A DNA stretch of 64,000 nucleotides from Chinchilla lanigera (lineage: Eukaryota; Chordata; Mammalia; Rodentia; Chinchillidae): contig NW_004955469.1 in the NCBI RefSeq assembly GCF_000276665.1, positions 9,861,911 to 9,925,910 of the forward strand, in the 5' to 3' direction. Shown here piece by piece: positions 1-13,288 of the stretch. Position numbers and translations under genes: made by a program. Below the pieces are notes generated by a model. It worked only from the letters and a program-made list of their open reading frames with translations, did not search any database and had not been told where the DNA came from. Position 1 is the first letter of the stretch, and the number at the start of each line of letters is the position of its first letter.

Positions 1-110
1 CTCCCCGTGCGCTGGGGGCCCACCCACCGGGAGCCAGCAGGCAGAAAGCTAGCCAGCCCGAAGGCTGGCGCTCCCCGCCCACAGCTCCCTGTGCGCCGGA
101 AGCCTTGTGC
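1..110. other. GC-rich segment of unknown origin at the window edge
   Basis: The first 110 bases are rich in G+C and CpG, then composition switches abruptly to AT-rich DNA. The segment is cut by the window edge. It could be the end of an LTR, an L1 5' region or a CpG-island fragment. No reading frame or motif decides between these. Confidence 0.4.
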
Positions 111-1080
111 TTATATTGATTGGAGAATTTTTTATGCCCATATCTTATACTCTGAGTAACTACTTTAAAGATCATAGCAGTGTATTAACTATTATTAACA
201 AGCAATGTATTAACTATTATTATTCTCCTATTATCTTGTTATGAAATTTTGTTTTCCTTTTTTTCCATCAAAAAAAGTGACTATGGCTTAAAACCAGTTT
301 CTACTGTAGGACCCAAAAGATAATAGAAGAGGAAATTTGTGTTGGTTTTAAGAGGAAAGACAGTTACAGGATAGAAGATAGAAGAAATGTACTGGAAGAG
401 GAATGACATTTAAAGAAAAGCACATGTTTGTGCTCTTTTCAGTGTAGGTTTGTCATTAGCAGTGCATGTGTAAGTATAAAGTATAATTGTAGAAGTGATA
501 AAACTTTTATAAATCCTTAGAAATAATATAAAATTTATTTTACTGTGAATTTGATAGTTGATACTGACCAAAGCCAACAGTGGATTCAGAACCGTAAATA
601 AACTCAGTGTCTGTTACTCATATTTTTTATTTAATAAAGCAGTGAGCAGTAAATGAATTCAGCATTTTTTCTGTAGTATTAAGTTCTTTTTATAAGGCTT
701 CCTTTGCACTCAATAAATCTGTGAAGAAGTTTAATCTCTTTTAAATTTTTTTAACCACACAAAGACATCGACTCTGAGAGGTTATGAAATTCATTCGGGG
801 TTACTTAGCTGGGCTAGGAAAAGATAGAAATTATGTATTAATATAGTACAGAATACATTTTGTAGTATTCTGCATTTTTGAAACATCATTGCACATGAAT
901 ATGTAAAGAAAACCTTGACTGGCTGCAGAGTGTACTCCTGATATGAACAAGCAGATTCACCCTGGAGTGGCTAAAACAAGGTGGAAAAAATTGTAACTGG
1001 TTGGATCTCAACACTGCAGATCTTGGAAAACAACCATTCATTCAAAAACAAAGGAATTTTTTTCACTGACTCAGTCTTTT
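110..1080. other. AT-rich non-coding DNA with one probable MIR fragment
   Basis: No plausible exon or RNA gene was seen. A short stretch near 760-825 has the order of words of a MIR SINE 3' half (gagaggttatgaaa, then ggttacttagctggg), consistent with an ancient mammalian MIR on the plus strand. The rest looks like single-copy intron or intergenic DNA. Confidence 0.45.
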
Positions 1081-1300
1081 ATCTATCTATTTATTTATTT
1101 ATTTATTAGCTTTCCTTCATTGGGATTTTTTGGGGTACTCTGTGTTTTTTTCTTCAACTTTCTCCCCCTTTACTTTCTTTTCTCTCCACCTTTCAGCTCT
1201 TTTTCTATTATCTTTGTTTATTTTGTGAAATTTGCTCTTTTTTTCTTCTTTTGCTTGTTTGTTTTTCTCTGTAACTGTTCTCTAGCACTATCAATTTCCT
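1081..1300. repeat. (TTTA)n microsatellite followed by T-rich low-complexity DNA
   Basis: Short TTTA repeats at about 1081-1109 are followed by a long pyrimidine/T-rich stretch. A 61-codon frame here is Phe/Leu-rich only because the DNA is T-rich; it is not a gene. Confidence 0.7.
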
Positions 1301-1524
1301 TTTAATCCTTAATAGGATCCCCTTCTTTTCATATCCCACTGGGTTAATATCTCAAATTTTGCTTTTTTCATTCTCTGATTCCTCAGCCCTCTCTTTATGA
1401 ATCTCTAGATACCTATTTAACTTTACACTGTTGCTTTTGACTGTTCTGTTATTAGAGGTACAGTTGTTCCATTTCATAAATATTTACTGTACGTCAACAG
1501 TAGTAGGGCACTATTTGGTTTGTC

Positions 1525-1618
1525 TTTTTTTTTTTTTTTTTTTGGTACCAGGAATTGAACTCAGGACTTGGCGCTTGCCGAGCAGGTGCCTGTACCACTG
1601 AGCTATATCCCTGGCCCT
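1525..1618 (-). repeat. ID-like tRNA-derived SINE
   Basis: Poly(T), then the reverse complement of a tRNA-like body with B-box and A-box remnants (inverted TAGCTCAGTGG motif). It is flanked by a direct repeat GGTTTGTCTT at 1517 and 1619, showing target-primed insertion. Confidence 0.85.
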
Positions 1619-4011
1619 GGTTTGTCTTAATGTTCATACTATGATATAGATCTCTTTTCTATGGTTAAGGATGGTGCATTATTGGTTCTTAGGGTTTTTT
1701 AATACTCAGTATTTATTTGATGCTATAATTGTTACTGATTTTATTATTATAACCAAGGTGACATAGCTGTTGCTGTTAATTGGTTTTCTTGGGATCCAAT
1801 ATCTGCCCTGCTTTATGGTCATTAACAACACAGATATTCCTTGTTTAACAACCTACCTGTTTAGTGGCTGTTTGGACTTATGAGCCGGTACTCAAGCTTC
1901 TGATCTGCATTTGGACTTATGGTGCAGGAACGTTAGCAGCAATGCAGCATTATGGTGGCTTCTTCTGTAATACAGTACCATGAATTTTGCTCCTCAGTAG
2001 GACCCCCTTTACAGTACTGTACACTACTGTAGTTTTATATTCTGTTATACATTACAGTACTGCATGTAAGAGTTATGTGAATACAAGCAAAATCATCAAG
2101 TTGGGAATTTCCTTTGGCTATTTCTTTGTTCTGAATATTATAGGATACATATTATATATACTTTGTCACTTAGTAACCATTCATGTACTGACCTAGTTGC
2201 AGGAATGGAACTTGGTTGTTAAAGGAGGATATCTACAGTGTGGCCCATTCTTGGAGAACTGGGTACTAGGCCAAATATACTACAACCTCTCATCCCAAGT
2301 AAACAGAAGTGGTTGGATCCTGGGACAGAGGCAAAGGACAGTAGTTAGCCGTGTCCAGAGAACACAACCGAAAAATAGACATTAAGAACAAATCATCACA
2401 ATCCATACTGTGAACAAATCCATACAATCAGTCTTCCAGCCTCAACACAAAAACCAACCAACCTCTACCACCACCACCAGCAGCAACAACAAAAATAGAC
2501 ATATAAGAAGACAAGCTAACAAAACGTCTACAAAGATTTCCAACTCCCCCAAAAGCCAATCCATTGTACATGAAAAGGGAGAAAACCAAAAGCCACACAC
2601 CTGACTTAATGATATAAGGGAGATAATAAAAAAGAGATCAATAAGGTATTTGGCAAGCTCACAGAAGATAAAACAGGTATTGGGCCAAATAAACAAAATG
2701 ATCAGCAAGTTAACAGAAGACCCTAATAAAAAGCTAGCAGTTAAATAAAATGATGCGGAACATAAATGACCAGCAAGAAATGAATTAAGGTCCGAAAACA
2801 GGCTCCAGATAGATATTCAGAAGATTAAAAGTTCTGTTGAAAGTATGGGCAGGAGAAGTGACCATTGTGAGGACAATGTCAGAACTAAAAGTCAAGGCTG
2901 TTGTCATTGACCAAGTAATGAGAGTTACCTTACAACAACAAGAACAACAATAAATCATGAAAAATGGATCCAGTAGCTCCTAGATGATGCAAAGAAGACT
3001 AATTAGAATTAGTAAAAAATCAGAAGATGTGTCATAAAAAGATATGTCATAAAAAACCTGTTTACCGAAATAATAGCAAAAAACTTTCTAAATGAGGGAA
3101 AAGCACTTATCATGCAGATACACAAGGCATATGGAAACCCAAATAGAAAAGAATCTTTCCATGACATATCATGGTCAAAATCCCAGAAGTTCAACATAAA
3201 AACAGATTTTTAAATTATATTAGAGAAAAGCAACAAGTCCCTTATAAAGGAAAACCTATCAGAATTATAGCAGACTTCTTAACACAAACCTTAAAGGCCA
3301 GGAGAGCTTGGAGTAAAGTGTTTCAAGCTCTAAAAGTACACAATTTCCAACCTAGGATGATATATCCTGCAAAACTATCATTCAAAAAATTCTGAAGGAC
3401 ATCCTGGAAAGAGACAATAAAGCTAACAATGACAAAAGGTCTAATGGAATGAATACAGAAGGCAGAGTGAGCAGTTAAGTAGAAGGGAAAGATAGGGAGT
3501 GAGCACCAGGAAAATAATCAATGACAGAAATAAGGTAGTACCAATCGGTAATAATTCTCAATGTAAATGGTCTCAGTTCCCCAATCAAAAGATACATACT
3601 GGCAGAATAGATCAAGAGACAAAATCCAAAGGTATATACAAGAACTACATGGAACTCAAAAAGAAACTCATAGACGAAAATCAAAGACTAGAAAACAATA
3701 TTCCATGCAAAGGAAACACTCCCAGAGAAGCAGAATAGCTATCCTATTTTTTAGACAAAGTAGACTTCAAACAAAAACTAACCAAAACAGTCACATAATG
3801 TTTTAGGGAACAATCCAACAGGAAGAGATAATAGTTACTAACATACATGAACCAACTTCATACAACAAGTATTACTGGACATAAAATACGAGGTAAACAA
3901 TTATAGTAGGGACCCCAGTATCCCACTCTCACAGATAGACAGATCAGTTAGACAGAAAGTCAAACAAAACCTTTGAATACATGAACAAAACCTTTGAACA
4001 AAGTGTACTTA

Positions 4012-4126
4012 TACACTTTTTTTTTTTTTTTTTTTTTTTTTGGTTTTTCTCTGGTACCAGGAACCGAACTCACGACCTTGCGCTTGCCAGGCAGGCGCTT
4101 TGCCGCTGAGCTAAATCCCCAGCCCC
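4012..4126 (-). repeat. ID-like SINE inserted into the L1
   Basis: Poly(T) followed by the inverted tRNA-like body ending in CCCAGCCCC. The 17-bp target repeat TGAACAAAGTGTACTTA lies at 3995-4011 and again just after 4126, so insertion into L1 sequence is certain and postdates the L1. Confidence 0.92.
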
Positions 4127-4803
4127 TGAACAAAGTGTACTTAATAGCTATCTCCGGAGTTTTCCTTCCAACAAAGAATATAAACTCTTCTCAGCAGCAT
4201 ATGGAACTTTTCCCAAAATACACCACAAACTAGCCAAGAAAGCAAGTGCAGATGAATGAAAAGAATTGAAATTATCCCATACATACTATCAGAGCATAAT
4301 GCAGTGAAACTGGAAAACCACCACCATAACAGTTATATAAATGCATTGAAACTAAACTGTATACTCTTAAATAAAACTAGTTCACAGAAGCAATCAAGGG
4401 AGAAACAAGACAATTTCTAGAACTAAACAGTACAACATACCAGACCATATCGAAACAAGGAGAGCAGTCTTTAGAGAGAAGTTTCTAGATGTGAATGCTC
4501 ATATCACAAAAACAGAAGGAACTTAAATCAGTAATCTAACCATGCCCATCATGTACAGAGATAAATGAAAATAATCCAAATCCAAATCTAGTACAAGGAA
4601 GGAAATTATAAAAATCAGAGAAAAAAATCAGTGAAACTGAGACAAAACGGATAAATAAACCAAAGACACCAGCAACAACAAAACAAAACACCAAGGCAAA
4701 GAATCAATGAATACAGGAGTTGGTTTTTAGGATAAAAAAATAGATAAACTCTTAGTCAATCTAACCAAAAAAGTAAGGGCCCAAATCAATACAACAACAA
4801 TAT

Positions 4804-4921
4804 CTCCTATTCAACATAGTACTTGAAACATTAGTAAGAACAATTAGGCAAGAAAAGAAGTCAGAAAGATATGTATAGGAAAGAAAGAATTAAAATTTTC
4901 ATTATTTGCAGATGATATGAT
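4804..4921 (+). repeat. Out-of-order copy of the L1 reverse transcriptase core
   Basis: This 118-bp block is nearly identical (about six differences by eye) to 5688-5805 in the same element. It contains the codons of the RT F-A-D-D motif but sits upstream of where it belongs in L1 order. The junction at 4908-4921 shares gatgata with the expected L1 flank, suggesting a microhomology event or a patch copied from another L1. Confidence 0.8.
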
Positions 4922-6837
4922 AAAGGTAAAATTATAATGACCATTGCTAAAATAAAAAAGATTATTAACAGCTACCTCACAAAACCTCTTCGCCAATAAA
5001 TTGGAGAATTTAAAATAAATGGATAGATTCCTAGAGATATGTGAGTTATCAAAACTGAACCAAGAAGATTTAAAAATCCGAACAACCCAACGAGAGGCAA
5101 TGGAATTGAAGCAGTAAAAAACTCTACCACATCAGAGAATCCCAGGTCTAGATGGATTATTCACTGCTGAATTCTATAAAAACTTCAAGATAAATCTAAC
5201 ACCAATACTCCTCAAACTCTTAAATGAAGTTAAAAGGGAAGGAGCACTCCTCAAATCCTTCCTGGTAGCTAGCTATTAGCCTGATTCGAGAACCAGAGGA
5301 TCCAACCAAAAATTAGAAGTATACAATAATCTTTTTAATGAGTAGAGATGCAAAAATCCATCATTACCAGGTACGTGTCACCCTAGGGATGCAGGATGGT
5401 TCAGCATACTCAAATTAATAAGTGCAATGCATCATATAAACACGAGCAAGGACAAAAATCACACAATCATCTCAATAGGTGCAGAAAAAAGTCTTTAACA
5501 AATCCAGCATTCTTTCATAGTAACACTGAAGAAAATAGGTCCTCAAAGACCTTACCTCCACCTGATAAAAACTATTTATGATGAACCTTTTCCCAACATC
5601 ATGTTAGATGGGAAAAAAAAAAAACCTGAAAAAAACTGAAAATTCTCTCTAAAATCAGGAGCAGAACAAGAATGTCCACTATTGCTACTCCTATTCAGCA
5701 TAGTATTTGAAACATTAGTAAGAACAATTAGGCAAGAAAAGAAAGCAGAAAGACAAGTATAGGAAAGAAAGAATTAAAATTTTCATTATTTGCAGATGAT
5801 ATGATCCTGTGAATAGATGACCCCAAAAAATCCACCAAAAGACTCTTAGAATTAATAATCAATTTTAGTAATGTAGCAAGATATCAAATCAACACACAGA
5901 AATCAGTAGCATTCCTGTATACTAATAATGAACCTGCTGAGAAATAAAAGTACCACTCATAAAAGAAAATATCATTCATAATAGCATCGAGAAAAATTAA
6001 ATACTTAGGAATTAGCCTAACTATAGAAGTGAAGGACCTTTACAACAAAAGGTACGTTACTTTGAAAAAGGAAATTGAAGAGGACATCAGACAGCAAAAA
6101 GTTATCCCCTGTTCCTAGATAGGCAGAATGAATATAGTCAAAATCACCATACTTCCAAAATTGCTACACAGATTTTTTCACAATTTCAGTCAAAATACCA
6201 ATAACATTCTTTACAGAACTAGAGAAAATAATCCTAAAATTTATGTGAAACCAGAAGAGACCCAGAGTAGCAAAAACAACCCAGGCTAGGAAGAGCAAAG
6301 TGGAGCCATCACAATCATGAACTTCACGTTATACTACAGAACTACAGGGATAAAAACAGCATGATACTGGCACAAAAAACAGATATAAGGATCATGGAAC
6401 AGAACAGAGGATGAAGAACCAACCCCAGGCACATACAACTATTTGCTCTTTTTCTAAGGGGCTAAAAACATACACTGGAAGGAAAATAGCCTTTTTAATA
6501 AATGTTGCTGAAAAAACTGGCTATCAACATGCAGAATATTGAATTTACATCCATGTTTCTCCTTGTGTACTAAACTAAAATCAAAATGGATCAAAGAATT
6601 AAATGTGAGAACAGAAATATTTAATCTGCTCAAATACAAAATTGGTAAAAGTCTTAAAGGGAAAGACTTTCTGAACAGAACTTTGGTTGCACAGGATGTA
6701 GTACCGAGAATCAACAAATGCATTTATATTAAATTAAAAAGCTTTCTCATAACAAAAGAAGCAACACTGTGAAAAAACAGCCTATAGAATGAGAAAAAAA
6801 TTTTGCCAGCTATTCCTCAGAGGTCTAATGTCTAGAA

Positions 6838-7021
6838 CAGTGATGGTGAATCTTTTAGAGATGAGGGCCCAAATTGCAACACAAAACCCACTTATTGCAA
6901 AGTGCCAACACTGTGATTAAATCTGAATGCTGAGGTTTTAGTTTAGAAAAAATAACTCATATGTTAACATCTTCCATCTTAAAAGAAAAATAACATGTAT
7001 ACCATGGGTTCTCCACCACTG
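6838..7021. mobile_element. Non-autonomous hAT-type DNA transposon inside the L1
   Basis: The 184-bp insert has terminal inverted repeats (CAGTGATGGTGAA at the left; the right end reads TTCTCCACCACTG, its near complement). It is flanked by an 8-bp duplication, gtctagaa on the left and atctagaa on the right, with one mismatch. An 8-bp duplication and CAGTG termini are hallmarks of the hAT/Charlie group. It resembles the rodent URR1 family from memory; the name is unverified. Confidence 0.8.
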
Positions 7022-7845
7022 ATCTAGAAGATATAAAGAACTCATAATAATTAAGCACCCCAGAATTAAAGATCCAGTAAAAAGTGGGCAGGTGAAATGA
7101 ATAGCCACTGCACATAAAAATTACTAATGGCCAATAAATGCATGAAGAAGTCCTCAGAATTGTTGGCCATTGGAGAAATGCAAATTAAAACCATGATGAA
7201 ATTCCATCTTAACCCAGGAAGAATGGCCATCATCAAGAAATCAAATAATAGCAAATGCTGACAAGACTGTGGGGAAGAAAAGGAACTCTTCTGCACTGTT
7301 GGTGGGAATATAAACTAGTATAACCACTATGAAAATTAGTATGAAGATTCCTCCAAAAACTGAAACTAGAAATTCCATTTGACCCAATTATTCTCCTGTT
7401 AGGTATCTTTCCAAAAGATTGCAGTGATACATGCATACGCATGTTGATAGTAGTATAATTCATAATAGCTGAATCTTGCAAGCAACCTGTATGTCCATCA
7501 ACAAATGATACCTAAAGAAAATGTGGTACTTATAAGAAGGATAAACTTGAGGCATTTTTAGGAAAATGGATGCGTGTTGAAATCGTTACATTAAGTGAAA
7601 TAAATCAGATACATAAGCTTAAATATCACATTTTTAATATGAGATACATAAATTGTAAACAAAGTAAAATAAAAGATAATAGAAAAAAGATAATGGGAAC
7701 GAGGGAGATACCTTAGATCCTTCTCGAAAGGGAAGGGGGTTGAGAGATGGGGGTGGGAATGGCAGCGAAGGCGATGAGAAGAGGAATGAAGATGTGTACG
7801 TGTATCAACTCCACATAAGGAGTGCAAACATGGCCTAATTGAAAA

Positions 7846-8960
7846 AACATTTATTGGCTAGAATTTAGATAGAAATTTCTTAGGAGACTAAGACTAAAAG
7901 ATAGAAGACTCATTTAGTATTAAAAGTGATTCAGAAAAGCAGGAGCTGTAAATGGAAATATTTTCCATGTGATAATTTGCCACAGGTAGATTAGATCTCA
8001 GAGTAGTAGATAAATTGAGAATTTGTAGATGTCTAAAGGGTATGAGGGAGGGGTAAAATTTCCTTGTCGCAACCGGGGCAGAAATCAACTGCATGTAGTT
8101 TAAGTATGTCATTGATTTACTTTTTGACTTAAATTCTCAGTCTCTTTCATTCTCCTTTTGTTTTTGTTTTTCCATTTTACAAGTTAGTGAAGAGTTGAGA
8201 GTTTGCATGATGTAAATCTTAATTAAAAGTATGGTGTAATTATTAGCTTTGTGGAATAATTTCTTGCAGTAGAGTGCTATGGATTTATTTAATTTTTCCT
8301 TAGGTAATATTTGTCATATTTATATAAATAAATATCTTTTAGAATTGTCACTGGTAGGTTTTTATAAATATATTTATTATGTATGTAGTCACACATATTT
8401 GTGCAAGAAATTAAAGGAACTTTTAAGTCAGAAAAGAATTCAGAAGGCTGGTATAATTCAATGGAAGACTGGTAGTATAGGTAGATTGGTAGAATTTAAG
8501 AGATTGTAGGTTTTTGAGAAGAGCTCAGGATGTGAACAGCCCATTGCTTTAGATATGGAGGCCAGAGATGTAAAAGTGAGTTGTACTATGTTTAGGATTT
8601 CTAAAGATTTATGAGCAACTTCCAAAGATTTATGCCAGGATTCAGATTTCAAGGTTGAGTGATTCCCCTCCTAACTGGGTCGTCAAATTAATTGATATCT
8701 TCTTCTGAGGAATGAGTTGAAGAATGTTTTGGAGCTACTTCTGGATGAAAATGAAGTAGCTCTTCAGGTTCTGAGTAGTCAGGTGATCTGATGATAAATT
8801 TTAGGCAGTGAAGTGTATTGATATTGCTGTCAAGAGAACAGTTGGAAAGAAAGAAATGATAGTGTATTGCTGTGGGAAAATCAAGATGAATAAGGAGATT
8901 GGAGGACATCAAAGTAGTAGGTTTTCTTCAGAGCTAGTCACTTTCAGCATTAAAGAATCT
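7846..8960. other. Non-coding single-copy DNA
   Basis: AT-rich with no recognised repeat, exon or RNA gene. Short frames on both strands have no family resemblance. Confidence 0.5.
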
Positions 8961-8964
8961 TTAG

Positions 8965-9261
8965 TGAAGTGTTTCTCAAATTTTCTTTAAGACCTGAGCT
9001 TTAAACAAATTCCAATAAATCACAAACTGATAACTTTTGGAAAGCACCATAAAGACAAATTACTAGAAAAATGAGATGAAAAAGACAAGAAATACCAGCC
9101 TTGATCTTTTTATTACTGGATTCATTAGCCCTAACATTATTTTTACACAGTGCTTTAAAAATTTAAAAATTCATACACTCAATTGTTTTGCCTCTCTCAT
9201 TATGAAATACTAATTGTTTATGGACTAGAACTGGTTCATGGACTCCAATTTGAGTAACACT
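8965..9261. mobile_element. Probable hAT/Charlie-type DNA transposon relic
   Basis: The left end reads AGTGTTTCTCAAATT and the right end CAATTTGAGTAACACTG, which are near-inverted copies of each other and typical of Charlie/MER-type termini. A clean 8-bp target duplication is not visible, so boundaries are approximate. Confidence 0.5.
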
Positions 9262-9349
9262 GTTCTAGAAAGGTTTCCATACTCTGACAGTCTAGGACTT
9301 GGCTTTTTATTTTTTATTTCTTTTATTTTCACTTATTTAGCTTTTTCTT

Positions 9350-9481
9350 TATTTTTTGAGACAGAGTCTTGTTATGTAGTTCAGGCTGCCCTGGGACTCA
9401 CTGATCTTGAACTGTTGGTGATCCTCCTGCCTCCGCTTCCCAAGTGCTGGGATTATAGGCATGTGCTCCCATGTCTGGCTG
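9350..9481 (-). repeat. B1-type SINE
   Basis: Inverted 7SL-derived B1 monomer: a TTTGAGACAGAGTCT start, then the CTGCCTCCGCTTCCCAAGTGCTGG segment of B1 antisense order and a final TGGCTG. Diverged, with no clear target repeat. Confidence 0.85.
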
Positions 9482-9489
9482 ACTTGGCT

Positions 9490-10725
9490 TTTTAACACAG
9501 TTCTCAGAAGTGAGACAATAGATACTGTATAATTTAATTAAAAAATATGGTAGGTGATTTTAAGAATGAAGTCTTTTCTCAAAATTGCTAAATTTTCCAT
9601 TAGTTGTATCAGTGAAAACTCAGAGCATTACTTTTTAAATGTGTTATGTATACTAAAGAAGCACAGATTCTGAGTAGAGAATGTTTACACTGCAGTCTTT
9701 TATAATCTTGTACGTCCATATTATCTCTATTCACTGAAATTTACTTTGTATGAGAAAAGCGTATATAGAGTACCTAGTAAGTACTATGAAGATGCCAACA
9801 TAAATAAAGTATATAATCTGAAAGCTAAGAAGGAGAACACATCAGAGCTCTGTGTATTCCCTTAAGGATCTTCACTATCAGAGCATACCAAGATAAATCA
9901 GTCCTTTCCTGTGTAGGCAGGATTTAGGTAAAAAGCGAGTAAATGATATAAAATAGAAAGCCTCCAGTGTTCAGAAAATAAAGTATGTATTCACTTAGGA
10001 CATACTTTGAATTAACAGATAAAAGCGATGGCCTGAAAAGGCTATGGCCTGTTTTTATTGAAATAATTGATGATGTTTAGTATAAAATTACTTTTTATAA
10101 AGTTACATTGTGCGTGAATTGTGGAAAAACAGCATGTAAACTAGCTTTGGCCTCTGTAACATTTATCATTTTGATAATTACCAACATTCCCACAGTTGGA
10201 ATTGCAACTTGACCATGACCTTTATGTAATTTGTTTTACAGTGCCGTGATCTTCCAAGTGTGCTGGTCTTTTCTAGCTCTACCTTCTCACTGATAGTATT
10301 TCTGAAATAGGTTTCAGGTGCTTCCTGTGTGCTAAGAGATTCAGGGTCTAATGCACTCTGTTTCCTTCTTAGAGCTCCCAGTGTAGCAGAGTGTCTGTCT
10401 CCAGATTTTACTCTGCTTTAGGACAATTACAGGGAAATATTTCTCCTTCTCTTGTCTTGACTGATACAATTCATTCTTTACAGGCCATTACTCTAGGTGA
10501 AAGTGGCTTCTCTGCACTCTAAAGTCCAATTGTGTTATATTCTTTAACCACTAATTTGGCAATTAATCATGTTAATTGCTTTGTGGTATCTATTGTTTTG
10601 AATTGTTATTTAAATTGTATCAAATTTCATGTTCTGATTTTTGTGTTATTACAGAATAGAGAATAGAGATTCCTTTCTTGATGTCTTAGAGCAGTGATTG
10701 CTGAACCTTTTTGATTATTTACCCC
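9490..10725. other. Non-coding single-copy DNA
   Basis: No exon, RNA gene or clear repeat recognised. A CAGTGATTGCTGAACCT word near 10693 resembles a hAT terminus but its partner was not found. Confidence 0.5.
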
Positions 10726-10727
10726 AT

Positions 10728-11075
10728 TTTTGTCTGTTTGGGTTGCTATCACAAAGTACTTTACACTGGGTAATTTGTTAGCAACAGAAATTTACTGCTT
10801 ACAATTCTGGAGGCTGTGAAGTCCAAGTTCACAGTGCCAGCAGATTCAGTGTCTGGTGAAGTGGTTTTCCTCGTACGTGGTCCCCTCTATGTGTCCTCAT
10901 GGTAGAAGGGCAACAGGGCAGACAGTCTCCTGCAGGCCTCTTGAAGGAGCACAAGTCTTATTCATAAGAGCTGTCACGACCTAGTCATCTCTCACTTAAT
11001 ACCAGCACACTGGGGACTACATTTCATTATGTGAATTTTGGAAGGACACAAACATTCAGACTATAGCATACCCTA
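10728..11075 (+). repeat. Ancient mammalian interspersed repeat (family not named)
   Basis: The word order (tgctatcacaaagtacttta, acaattctggaggctg, aagtccaagttcacag, ... cattcagactatagca) matches a very common ancient mammalian repeat also present at 30008-30412 and 45552-46130. I recognise the pattern but not the family name with certainty. Confidence 0.6.
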
Positions 11076-11334
11076 AACTATGACAAACCCCAACACATAA
11101 AGTTTTTAAAGTTACAAATACATAGTATAAAATATATATAACATACCAATTAGATAATATAAAGATGAAATAAGACATACTGTAGAAATAATTTGTATTA
11201 TAACACAGCAGTTTCACCTGTCATATTTGAAAAATAAACCTGAAAAAGTAGGGAGATACTAAGGAAAGAAATGCCAGATTGGCCACATACTCCAATAAGA
11301 GTAATTTTAGTCCTACTCAGTAGTTATATGAAAG

Positions 11335-12490
11335 ATTTTTTTAAAAATTCACCCATGTTTCACACACAGAAAATTGAATCTTGACCTATATCTGTTATCA
11401 TGTACCAAGATAAAGTGAATCAAAGTCATGAATGTTAAAACAGAAACACTCTGTTGGAAGATAAAATAGGTAAAGCTGTTAAAGGACTTTCTGAACAGAA
11501 CCCCAGTTACACAAAAAATAGCATCAAGAATCAACAAATGGATTATATCACATTAAAAGCTTCTGTACAGCAAAGGAAACAACCAGTGGAAGAGACAACC
11601 AAAAAAAAAATTTGCTAGCTACTCCTCTGACAGAGGACTAATATACAAAGAACTCAAATAAACCAGACCCCTTCAAAAAGAAAAGACCTAATAAAACAAT
11701 CAGCAACTAAGCTGAATAAACACTTCTCAGAAGAAGTACAAAAGGCCAGTGCATATGTGAAAAATGCTCTGTGTCTTTCTGGTCATCAGAGAAACAAAAC
11801 AACACTGAGATTCCATCTTAGTTCAGGAAGAATGGCTATTATCAAGACATCAAGCAATAAAAAAATGCTAGCGAGGCTGCACTTTTATACTTTTGACAGG
11901 AATGTAAACTAGTATAACCACTATGGAAATCAGTCTAGAGCTTCCTCAGAAAACTAAGAATAAATGTTCCATTCAACGCAGTTATTCTCCTTCTAGGTGT
12001 TTTCTTGAAAGAGTTAAAGATCTCATACCACAGTGATAATAAATGTACTCATGTTTAGCTCTTGGAAGTGGCCTGCATATCCATCAGCAGATGAATGTGT
12101 GAAGAAAAGGTGGTATTTGTACATAATGGAACATTCCTCTGGTATAGAGGGATAAATTTAGTCATTTGTAGGAAAATGGATGCACCTTGAGATAGCAGTG
12201 TTAAGTGAAATAAATCAGACACAAAAGCTTAATATCACATTATTTCTTTTATATGAGAAACCTGAAGTATAAATAATTTAAAAACAAAGGATAGATAATA
12301 ATAGGAAACAGGGGAGATAGGTCTTCTATGAACACGAACAGGATCTAGAAATGGAGGAAGCGGGGAGGGAAAAAGAGAGAAATAGGAATGAAAATAATTT
12401 AGATATATTATGTACATGTGCCTGCCCCTTTAATGAATGTAAACAATATATATTACAAACATGTACAAATAAAAAAATAAAAGCAAAAAT
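11335..12490 (+). mobile_element. 5'-truncated L1 fragment
   Basis: Plus-strand L1 ORF2 C-terminus and 3' region, matching the order seen at 6530-7845 and ending in an A-rich tail (ataaaaaaataaaagc). All frames are interrupted. Confidence 0.85.
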
Positions 12491-13288
12491 CTGAAAGGAA
12501 GAACCCTAAAAAAGATTCACTTGTGCTTGCAATATTGGCATTAATTTCAAGCCACAGATTCTTTTAAGGAATTAGTTTAAACTACTTGTCTATTTCTCAA
12601 GGATTTTAGTATAAGCTAGACAATTGATTCCAGCCTTGAAGGCTGTCACAGCATGCTGAAGGCATCAGACTCAGGGAAAGTGCCACCATAAACGGTTCCG
12701 GGTTGTGGAACTCTCTTTCTTCCCTCAGGACATTTAAATAACTCTGTGGGAACAAATTCAGTTACTAGGGTCATGCTGTGGGTTACATACTAGTAAGGAT
12801 TAATTTTATTTATGTATAGTACATAATAGTTTTACCCTCCCCTTCCCAGGATTTGTTTCTGTGCCTTGGGGCTGTCTTACATACTCAACTGAACATAGAC
12901 CACTACCTGTAGCATTTTCTGTACCCATCATAGAATGGTCAGCAACTACTTGTGCATTTCTTTTGGAAAAAATAAATGTGTATCCCCAATCACAGACTTG
13001 TGGAAAATTTTCTACTCACTGAGAGTTAAAAAGAGTTCCTAATACAGAAGAAATAAAGAGTGTGAGAACAGGCTGTTTCAAAATGATTTTCTGTCATTGG
13101 AAGGGAAAAATGTGAATTTGCAACCCAAGTGGCTGTGTTGATCCAGTAACCATAGAGAATCCAACGCAAATTACTGTGACCCTTCTAAGCTCAGACATAA
13201 TACAATTTAAAGCAGTGGTTCTCAAAAGTTTAGTATTCATTAGAGAAACCTGGGGCATATTAAAACACAGATAAAACATGTATTTATA
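12491..13288. other. Non-coding single-copy DNA
   Basis: No feature recognised. Confidence 0.5.

Larger units (their letters stand above)
2200..7845 (+). mobile_element. Near-complete but dead L1 (LINE-1) retrotransposon
   Basis: Plus-strand L1 in normal order: an ORF1-like zone (about 2500-3400), ORF2 endonuclease-like (about 3580-4300), reverse transcriptase (about 5100-5900, with the F-A-D-D catalytic motif encoded near 5790), ORF2 C-terminus (about 6400-7500) and a 3' tail near 7845. Every frame is broken by stops, the longest being under 100 codons, so it encodes no working protein. It carries three later changes: a SINE at 4012-4126, an out-of-order duplicate of the reverse transcriptase core at 4804-4921, and a hAT-type DNA transposon at 6838-7021. 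The 5' boundary is approximate. Confidence 0.85.

Noticed and set aside
1525..1618. A tRNA gene, because of A-box and B-box words in many places
   Set aside because: All such words lie in SINE copies with poly(A) tails and target repeats and cannot form a full cloverleaf.
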